From: JBGOUV01 sp041477815 | GTDB lineage: Bacteria > Acidobacteriota > Terriglobia > Bryobacterales > JACQDG01 | NCBI GenBank assembly: GCA_041477815.1 | Contig: JBGOUV010000382.1 | Location: 1-6,712, forward strand | Reading direction: 5' to 3' | DNA: 6,712 nt | Shown: positions 1 through 4,844 of the stretch, in pieces | How the letters are laid out: the number at the start of each line of letters is the position of its first letter | Numbering within the stretch: position 1 is the first letter of the stretch | Notes under the pieces: generated by a model | Seen by the model: the letters and a program-made list of their open reading frames with translations, nothing else | The model's database searches: none | Told to the model about the DNA's origin: nothing | Program-made: the position numbers and the translations under genes

Positions 1-875
1 ACGATCCCCGGCGCCACCAGGTGCAGCGCGTATGCCGCCACGATCGCCGCCACGGCGTGGACATACCGCCCCGTCCACACCAGCGGGATCCCGAGCAACG
101 CCACTACCAACAACACGTACCGCAGCGGCAGGGTGATCTTCTCGTCCACGTAGTCCGCCCCGGTCATGAAGGCGTGGTGGTTTAACAGCAGCTCGTAGTT
201 GCCGAGCCACACCCAGGCGGCCACCCCCACCAGCAGCAGCGCTCCTATCACCTGCAAGAACCCGGCGCTGGTCGCCCCCGGCAGCAGCAACGCGCTCGGG
301 TCCATCTCGAACTGTTCCGGCAGTCCCCCCGACTGCCGCCAACGCCGGAAACGGTCCGACAACTGCCAGCCCCGCGCCGTGGCCCAGAACACCAGCACGC
401 ACAGGATGGCCAGCCCGAACAGGAACCCCAGTAGCTCCGAGAGGAACGGCAGATCGAACAGGTAGAAGGTGAGCGCCCGGCCGAACACCGGATCCTTCCA
501 GGCGTCGGCCGGATGCGCGATTCCGCGCGACCCCGCATAGCTCATCACCACCCAGAAATCCAGGCTCGCCGCCAGCAACAGGGCCGGCAGCGCCAGCCCC
601 GCCATCACCAGCTTGCCGTAAGCCCCGCCGCGCTGCGGCCGCACCCCCGAGAATCGCAGCCCCCGCGCATGAGCCAGCCACAGCGCCAGGTACACCACCA
701 GGAACCCGGCGGCCGAGGGAGCAATCTTGTAAAGCAACATGCTCACCCAGGTCTCAACCTGGCCTACCTCCCGCCACCACTGGTAATCGATCAGGAAATC
801 CGCAATCTTGCCGGACCCGAGCACCAGGAGCACGACCGCTCCCAGAACTACCCGCCACCGGAACTGCAGGCTCAT
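1..875 (-). CDS. UPF0182 (COG1615) family membrane protein, N-terminal part
   Basis: The frame is open from an ATG at 875 to the left edge, giving 291 complete codons with the C-terminus outside the window. Family features recognised: the DYQWWREVG segment (residues 30-38), DPVFGRALTFYLFDLPF (128-144) and NYELLLNHH followed by TGADYVDEKITLPL (226-251). These match the UPF0182 pattern of DPiFgkDigFYvFxLPf and a later YELLYS/GASYTDV block. Hydrophobic stretches near residues 8-25, 50-70, 88-112, 143-167, 204-226, 250-268 and 270-288 suggest about seven membrane passes. Full-length members usually run to about 900 residues, with a large non-membrane domain after this region, so roughly a third is visible. 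The ATG overlaps the pyrC stop as ATGA and has a strong Shine-Dalgarno, so it is probably translated with pyrC. The family's biochemical function is unknown to me; pyrimidine-related activity cannot be inferred from position alone. Confidence 0.88.
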   Translation of the reverse strand, partial: MSLQFRWRVVLGAVVLLVLGSGKIADFLIDYQWWREVGQVETWVSMLLYKIAPSAAGFLVVYLALWLAHARGLRFSGVRPQRGGAYGKLVMAGLALPALLLAASLDFWVVMSYAGSRGIAHPADAWKDPVFGRALTFYLFDLPFLSELLGFLFGLAILCVLVFWATARGWQLSDRFRRWRQSGGLPEQFEMDPSALLLPGATSAGFLQVIGALLLVGVAAWVWLGNYELLLNHHAFMTGADYVDEKITLPLRYVLLVVALLGIPLVWTGRYVHAVAAIVAAYALHLVAPGI

Positions 876-2152
876 GGCCGCACCTCCCAAACCTTGCGTC
901 CGTCGACGATCGTCATGACCGGACCTCCCCGAAACCGCCGCCCGTGGAACGGCGTGTTGCGGCTTTTCGACTGCGATTGGTTGGCGTCAAACGTCCATTC
1001 TCGTTCCGTGCTGAAGATGGTGAGGTCCGCCGCCGCCCCTATAGTTAGCGTCCCCCGCTCGAGCCCCAGCACCCCGGCCGGACCCGTGGTGAACAGCTCT
1101 ACCAGGCGCCCCAGCGGGATACGGCCCGGATGCACCAGTTTCTCCAGGCTCAATCCCACTGCTGTTTCCAGGCCCGTGATGCCGAACGGGCAGAGCTCGA
1201 ACTCCTGCATCTTGATACTGCCAGTATGCGGCGCGTGATCGGTGGCGATGGCGTCCACCACGCCGGCGGCGATCGCGTCCAGGGCCGCGCCCGTGTCGCA
1301 GTGCGTCCGCAGCGGAGGCTTCATCTTGTAGTTGCTGTCGTAGGGAATCAGATCGTCGTCGGTGAGCGAGAAGTGGTGGGGCGTAACCTCGCAGGTCACC
1401 GCGAGACCCAGCCGCCGCGCCTCGGCCACCATGGCGATGGAGTTTCGCGTGGAGATGTGGGCAATATGTACGCGCGCCCCGGTGACCTCGCTGAGGATGA
1501 TGTCCCGCGCCACCATCACCTCTTCGGAGCACGCCGGAATCCCCCGCAGCCCCAGCCGCGTCGACGCCACCCCCTCGTGGATATCGCCGCCGGAGCTCAG
1601 GTTCAGGTCCTCACAGTGGTCGATCACGGTCAGGCCGAACGACTTGGCGTACTCCATGGCCCGCCGCATCACCCGCGAGTTCATGACCGGTCGCCCATCG
1701 TCCGAAATCGCCACCGCCCCGGCCTCTTTCATGGCCCCGATCTCGGCCAGCTGCTCCCCCGCGCTCTCCTTGGTGATAGCCCCGATGGGAAACACGTTGA
1801 CCACGGCGCTCCGCCGCGCCCGTTCCACGATGAAGCTGGTTACCGTGGCGCTGTCGTTCACCGGGATGGTATTGGGCATGCAGCAGATCGACGTAAAGCC
1901 CCCGGCCGCCGCCGCCCGCGAGCCCGTCTCGATGGTCTCAGCGTGCTCGATCCCAGGCTCGCGCAGGTGCACGTGAATGTCGATGAACCCCGGCGCCACC
2001 ACCAGGCCGGTCGCGTCCACCCGCTCCGCATCGCCGGCCTCGATCTTCGGCCCCACGGCGGCGATCCGGGCGTTCTCCACCAGCACGTCCCGCACGGCGT
2101 CCAGCCCGCTCGCCGGATCGATCACCCGGCCATTCTGTATCAGCAGTCTCAC
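872..2152 (-). CDS. pyrC: Dihydroorotase, type I (class I), zinc-dependent
   Basis: This cytoplasmic amidohydrolase cyclises N-carbamoyl-L-aspartate to L-dihydroorotate, the third step of de novo UMP synthesis. It has 426 residues, normal for the long type I enzyme. The metal site looks complete: DIHVHLREPG (58-67; ligands H60 and H62), SDDGRP (D152, bridging aspartate position), IDHCED (H179), HIAHIST (H232) and ATDHAPH (D305, catalytic base). R64 and N94 (MPNT) fit the substrate-binding positions. The C-terminal SKSRNTPFHG segment (396-404) is also typical. The start is GTG at 2152, giving MRLLIQNG, the usual N-terminus. It is supported by an AGGTG Shine-Dalgarno 8 nt upstream and by a GTGA overlap with the pyrB stop. 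The intact metal ligands argue against an inactive PyrC-like (PyrX) paralogue. It sits between pyrB and the UPF0182 gene and overlaps both by 4 bp. Confidence 0.97.
   Translation of the reverse strand: MRLLIQNGRVIDPASGLDAVRDVLVENARIAAVGPKIEAGDAERVDATGLVVAPGFIDIHVHLREPGIEHAETIETGSRAAAAGGFTSICCMPNTIPVNDSATVTSFIVERARRSAVVNVFPIGAITKESAGEQLAEIGAMKEAGAVAISDDGRPVMNSRVMRRAMEYAKSFGLTVIDHCEDLNLSSGGDIHEGVASTRLGLRGIPACSEEVMVARDIILSEVTGARVHIAHISTRNSIAMVAEARRLGLAVTCEVTPHHFSLTDDDLIPYDSNYKMKPPLRTHCDTGAALDAIAAGVVDAIATDHAPHTGSIKMQEFELCPFGITGLETAVGLSLEKLVHPGRIPLGRLVELFTTGPAGVLGLERGTLTIGAAADLTIFSTEREWTFDANQSQSKSRNTPFHGRRFRGGPVMTIVDGRKVWEVRP
881..888 (-). promoter_or_regulatory. Strong Shine-Dalgarno for the UPF0182 gene
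   Basis: Minus-strand GGGAGGTG lies inside the 3' end of pyrC. The GGAGGT core ends 6 nt before the ATG at 875. It is the best ribosome-binding site in the window and fixes the start codon that overlaps the pyrC stop. Confidence 0.8.
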
Positions 2153-3060
2153 GGTCCGGCCACCTGTTCCAAGACGGCCATGCGGATGGCCACTCCGTTC
2201 TCCACCTGGTTGAGGATCGCCGAATTGGAGGAGTCGGCGACGTCGGAGGCGATTTCCCGGCCCCGGTTAATGGGTCCCGGATGCATCACGATCACGTTCG
2301 GCCGCGCCAGCCGCAAATGCTCCCGCCGCAGGCCGTAGAACTGGAAGTATTCCGTCTTCGGAAACGTGGTCTCGTGCTGCCGCTCGAGCTGCACGCGCAG
2401 CATCATGACGACGTCCGCGCCGGCGACCGCCTCGTCGATCTTCGTGGTCAGGGTGATCCCCGGAGCGAGCTGCTGGAGCGCCGCGGGCAACAGCGGCGCG
2501 GGGCCGCACAGCACCAGCTCCACCTGATACTTCGACAGCAAGTGAATATTCGACCGCGCCACCCGGCTGTGGGCGATGTCGCCAATGATGGCCACTCGCA
2601 GCCCCTCCAGGCTGGGCCGGTGGTCCAGGATAGTGAGGGCGTCGAGCAAGGCCTGCGTGGGATGCTCATGCGTCCCGTCGCCGGCGTTGATGATGGGGAT
2701 ATTCAGCAAGCGGGCCAGGAAATGAGGCGCCCCGGACGCCGAATGCCGCATGACGATGGCGTCGGGCCGCATGGCCGCCAGGGTGTTCAGCGTATCGACC
2801 AGCGACTCGCCCTTGGACAGGCTCGACCCCTGCGCCGAGATCGACACCGTATCGGCCCCCAGCCGCTTGGCCGCGATCTCGAAGCTGGTCCGGGTCCGCG
2901 TGGAGGCCTCGAAGAACAGGTTGACGATGGTTTTGCCGCGCAGCGTGTCGAGTTTCTTGACCGACTGCGCCTGCATAGGCTGAAACTGGCGACCCCGGTC
3001 CAGCAACTTCTGGATGTGGTCGCGGCTGAGCTCTTCGATGCCGAGCAGCCCGGAAGCCAT
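2149..3060 (-). CDS. pyrB: Aspartate carbamoyltransferase catalytic subunit
   Basis: This cytoplasmic enzyme transfers the carbamoyl group from carbamoyl phosphate to L-aspartate, the committed step of pyrimidine synthesis. Its 303 residues match the usual catalytic chain length. Carbamoyl-phosphate site: STRTRTSFE (53-61), the mobile-loop SLSKGES (K83), R105 in VMRHS, and HPTQALLD (133-140). Aspartate site: HSRVARS (R166) and LRVQLERQ (R222, Q224), which separates it from ornithine carbamoyltransferase. HPGPINRG (260-267) is the domain-hinge loop. The start is the ATG at 3058-3060, giving MASGLLGIEEL. No strong Shine-Dalgarno precedes it, and the gap to pyrR is 28 bp. Its stop overlaps the pyrC start by 4 bp. 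No pyrI regulatory-subunit gene is present here, so feedback control by a PyrI subunit is not expected from this locus. Assembly with the adjacent dihydroorotase, as in Aquifex, is possible but only inferred. Confidence 0.97.
   Translation of the reverse strand: MASGLLGIEELSRDHIQKLLDRGRQFQPMQAQSVKKLDTLRGKTIVNLFFEASTRTRTSFEIAAKRLGADTVSISAQGSSLSKGESLVDTLNTLAAMRPDAIVMRHSASGAPHFLARLLNIPIINAGDGTHEHPTQALLDALTILDHRPSLEGLRVAIIGDIAHSRVARSNIHLLSKYQVELVLCGPAPLLPAALQQLAPGITLTTKIDEAVAGADVVMMLRVQLERQHETTFPKTEYFQFYGLRREHLRLARPNVIVMHPGPINRGREIASDVADSSNSAILNQVENGVAIRMAVLEQVAGP
2161..2165 (-). promoter_or_regulatory. Shine-Dalgarno for pyrC
   Basis: Minus-strand AGGTG inside the last codons of pyrB lies 8 nt before the GTG at 2152. 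It supports the non-ATG start chosen for pyrC. Confidence 0.6.
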
Positions 3061-3073
3061 GAAGGTAAGCTCT

Positions 3074-3082
3074 ACGATAGCA
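3074..3082 (-). promoter_or_regulatory. Candidate extended -10 promoter element before pyrB
   Basis: Minus-strand TGCTATCGT fits the extended -10 pattern TGnTATnnT. It lies in the pyrR-pyrB gap, and its last base is 13 nt before the pyrB ATG. Initiation about 7 nt downstream would leave a leader of about 6 nt. No convincing -35 is seen within pyrR. The same TGnTATCGTA string occurs upstream of pyrR. This is a pattern match only. Confidence 0.35.
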
Positions 3083-3088
3083 CAGTGG

Positions 3089-3637
3089 CTAGTCGTCCAC
3101 CTTTTCCACCAGCAGCACCTTCTCCTGCCCGTCGATCTCCTCCAGCTTCACCTCGATGATCTCGTTATCGGCGGTATCGACAAACTTGCCCACGAATCGC
3201 GCCTCGATGGGCAGTTCCCGGTGCCCCCGGTCGATCAGGACGCAGAGCTGTATCCGTCCGGGCCTCCCCTTGTCGAACAAGGCGTCGAGCGAGGCCCGCG
3301 TCGTCCGGCCCGTATACAGCACGTCGTCCACCAGCACCACGTCGATGCCGGTGATGTCAAACGGGATGTCGGTGGAGTTCAGCACCGGCTTCGACCCCAC
3401 CGTCGACAGGTCGTCGCGGTAGAGGTTCATATCCAGGACCCCCACCGGTATCTTGCGGTGCTCGATCTGCTCGATCTTGGCGGCCAGGCGCTGGGCCAGC
3501 GGCACCCCGCGCCGTCTCACCCCGATGAACGCCAGCTTCTCCAGAGCGGGGCTCTTTTCGATGATTTCGTGCGCCAGCCGCACCAGGGTGCGATCGATCT
3601 CCGAGGCGCTCATCAACTGGGTTTTCTCGCGGATCAC
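3089..3637 (-). CDS. pyrR: Bifunctional pyr operon regulator / uracil phosphoribosyltransferase PyrR
   Basis: PyrR senses UMP and binds pyr mRNA in Bacillus-type systems, and it can also make UMP from uracil and PRPP. The type I phosphoribosyltransferase PRPP loop VLVDDVLYTGRTTRA is at residues 101-115. Other family marks are RLAHEIIE (20-27), FIGVRRRG (37-44), NLYRDDLS (71-78) and LIDRGHRELPI (134-144). With the GTG start at 3637 the protein is 182 residues, the family norm, and begins MIREKTQLM, as many PyrR proteins do. The alternative ATG at 3613 gives 174 residues and would trim the conserved REK segment. Neither start has a good Shine-Dalgarno. The reading frame extends further upstream to 3748, but that part overlaps the methyltransferase gene and lacks PyrR similarity. 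It is first in the pyr block, 28 bp before pyrB, and the stop is TAG at 3089-3091. Confidence 0.94.
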   Translation of the reverse strand: MIREKTQLMSASEIDRTLVRLAHEIIEKSPALEKLAFIGVRRRGVPLAQRLAAKIEQIEHRKIPVGVLDMNLYRDDLSTVGSKPVLNSTDIPFDITGIDVVLVDDVLYTGRTTRASLDALFDKGRPGRIQLCVLIDRGHRELPIEARFVGKFVDTADNEIIEVKLEEIDGQEKVLLVEKVDD

Positions 3638-3660
3638 GCGTTTACGATACCATAGCGCGT
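3636..3660. repeat. Short inverted repeat bracketing the candidate pyrR -10
   Basis: ACGCG at 3636-3640 and its exact complement CGCGT at 3656-3660 are separated by 15 bp that contain the TGGTATCGT element. The arms could be operator half-sites. Five-base GC-rich arms are common by chance in DNA of this composition, so this is recorded only as a location. Confidence 0.2.
3644..3652 (-). promoter_or_regulatory. Candidate extended -10 promoter element before pyrR
   Basis: Minus-strand TGGTATCGT lies in the 34-bp gap between the methyltransferase stop and pyrR. Its last base is 6 nt before the GTG at 3637, so initiation about 7 nt downstream would fall on the start codon itself (leaderless), or about 24 nt before the ATG at 3613. 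A good TTGACA-like -35 is not apparent. The match to the element before pyrB (TGnTATCGTA in both) is the main support. Confidence 0.4.
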
Positions 3661-3671
3661 AGGCAAACCGA

Positions 3672-4385
3672 CTACGATCCAGGGACCGGGCGGCGTCCAC
3701 CGAATACAGCCAGCTCGAACGCCTTGAAATAACAGTCCACGTCAGCAAAGCCGATCCGGCGCAGCCAGCGGCACTGTGCTTCTACCGGAGCCAGGATGTT
3801 GGCGGCTTTGTCGGGCCGGTAGTGGTAGCGGGAGGCCACTTGACGGCGCGACTGGTCGGAGTGACGGCGGTGGAGGGCGTCGATCATGTAGTCGTCCCAC
3901 ACCGACTCAACCTCGGGGCTCGGCGACGACACGTGCTCGATGTTCAGAAACCACCCGTCGGGGCGCAGCAGCTCGAAGATCTGGCCATAGATCGCGCGTT
4001 TGCGCCGGTCGGGCTGGTGGTGGATGGAGAAACCCGACACTACCGCGTCGAACGGGGAGTCGGATTGGACGGAGTCGGTCCAGGAGACCTCACCGTAGTC
4101 GGCGTGGACGAAGCGCAGGCGCCGCGCGTGAGGCCGCAACCGCTCGCGGGCCGCCGCCAGCATGGGCTCGGAATAGTCGAGCAGGACGCCCCTTGCTCTG
4201 GGATGGCGGCTCAGAATCGCGGCTGCGAGGATACCGTCGCCGCAACCTAAATCGAGGAACGCTCGGACCGGCCGCCGGATCAACCGCAGCATCACGTCGA
4301 TCTGTTCAGCGGCCAGGGGGACGGCCCCGCGCACGCTCTCCAGATAGGTCGCGACCACCGCGGCCGACTGCCAGACCCGGCTCAT
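3672..4385 (-). CDS. Class I SAM-dependent methyltransferase, substrate unknown
   Basis: The product is 237 residues and predicted cytoplasmic. Motif I, FLDLGCGDG (43-51), is the SAM-binding glycine loop. LLDYSEPML (68-76) carries the acidic D70 expected to hold the SAM ribose. HADYGE (94-99) is a motif II-like acidic segment, FDAVVSGFSIHH (112-123) is the post-I/motif IV region, and LLRPDGWFLNIEH (139-151) is the motif V-like turn. The C-terminus has GFADVDCYFKAFELAVFGGRRP (212-233), an ending I associate with a set of small class I methyltransferases of unassigned substrate. CmoA-like or small-molecule methyltransferases are alternatives. The start is the ATG at 4385, which overlaps the upstream membrane protein's stop as ATGA. 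No Shine-Dalgarno is visible, so translation probably depends on coupling. The frame stays open to 4724, but that stretch is an out-of-frame shadow of the membrane protein gene. Confidence 0.88.
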   Translation of the reverse strand: MSRVWQSAAVVATYLESVRGAVPLAAEQIDVMLRLIRRPVRAFLDLGCGDGILAAAILSRHPRARGVLLDYSEPMLAAARERLRPHARRLRFVHADYGEVSWTDSVQSDSPFDAVVSGFSIHHQPDRRKRAIYGQIFELLRPDGWFLNIEHVSSPSPEVESVWDDYMIDALHRRHSDQSRRQVASRYHYRPDKAANILAPVEAQCRWLRRIGFADVDCYFKAFELAVFGGRRPVPGS

Positions 4386-4831
4386 GAAGCCGGCTTGAAA
4401 TACAGCACCATGCCGGCGCCCACGGCCGCGAACAAGAAGCCGAGATACAGCATGGGACTCGGCGCGGTCTTCGGCGGATGGGTCACCATGGAGTACAGGA
4501 CGTTCACCACGGGCGCCCCGCCAAACACGAGCGGCATGACGTAGGTGGGTACTCCGCCGGTCCGGAACGACCAGATGATGCACACCGCCCCCAGCGCGCC
4601 GAGCGCCCCAGCCACGGTGGCGCCGATGGTGCCCGCGGAGTTGAATCCCTTCAAGCCGCCCTGCGACGCCAGGGCGATTAACGGCACCAGGATGGCGATG
4701 CCGAAGTAGGCAATCCCCACGCACAACAACGCCCGCAGCGGATTTCCCAACTGCACCTGGCCCTTATGCAGCAGGGGCCCGTACATACCCCAAGAAAGAA
4801 CGGCGCCTAGAACGAACACAACCCAGGTCAT
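4382..4831 (-). CDS. Small multi-pass membrane protein, DMT/EamA-like, function unknown
   Basis: The product is 149 residues with about five hydrophobic segments (roughly 3-21, 34-56, 66-89, 95-116 and 126-145), so it is very likely an inner-membrane protein. Notable segments are SWGMYGPLLHKGQ (13-25), GNPLRALLCVGIAYF (29-43), LGALGAVCIIWSF (77-89) and YVMPLVFGGAPVVN (97-110). The alternation of small-residue helices resembles half of a drug/metabolite-transporter-type protein, and I have an impression of similar proteins in Planctomycetota and Acidobacteriota. I cannot name the family and do not assign a substrate. The start chosen is the ATG at 4831 because a GAGG Shine-Dalgarno lies 9 nt upstream. 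An in-frame TTG at 4846 would put that Shine-Dalgarno inside the coding sequence. It follows the TonB receptor stop by 11 bp and overlaps the methyltransferase start by 4 bp. Confidence 0.82.
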   Translation of the reverse strand: MTWVVFVLGAVLSWGMYGPLLHKGQVQLGNPLRALLCVGIAYFGIAILVPLIALASQGGLKGFNSAGTIGATVAGALGALGAVCIIWSFRTGGVPTYVMPLVFGGAPVVNVLYSMVTHPPKTAPSPMLYLGFLFAAVGAGMVLYFKPAS

Positions 4832-4840
4832 AGATTTTTG

Positions 4841-4844
4841 CCTC
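4841..4844 (-). promoter_or_regulatory. Shine-Dalgarno overlapping the receptor stop codon
   Basis: Minus-strand GAGG within TTTTGAGGC shares two bases with the TGA stop of the TonB-dependent receptor and lies 9 nt before the ATG at 4831. The arrangement suggests ribosomes finishing the receptor could re-initiate on the membrane protein gene. Confidence 0.6.

Noticed and set aside
513..1238. A 241-codon plus-strand open frame spanning the UPF0182/pyrC junction
   Set aside because: It lies opposite two well-supported genes, has a composition biased to Pro, Arg, Ser and Gln, and shows no motif.
1130..2338. A 402-codon open frame on the plus strand opposite pyrC
   Set aside because: It is antisense to a fully supported dihydroorotase, its product is rich in Arg, His, Pro and Gly with no recognisable domain, and GC-rich coding DNA commonly leaves such antisense frames open.
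3085..3100. GTGG/CCAC inverted pair around the pyrR stop as a PyrR site or terminator
   Set aside because: Four-base arms with an 8-nt loop, no U-run and no PyrR-type loop sequence; too weak to call.
2281..3159. A 292-codon plus-strand open frame opposite pyrB
   Set aside because: Same reasoning: antisense shadow of a clear aspartate carbamoyltransferase with low-complexity His/Arg/Gln/Pro composition.
3638..3748. N-terminal extension of pyrR up to 3748
   Set aside because: It would overlap the methyltransferase end, exceeds the normal PyrR length and does not resemble the family.
4386..4724. N-terminal extension of the methyltransferase frame
   Set aside because: The extra 113 residues are Arg/Gly/His-rich, lie over the membrane protein in another frame, and the methyltransferase fold starts naturally at the ATG at 4385.
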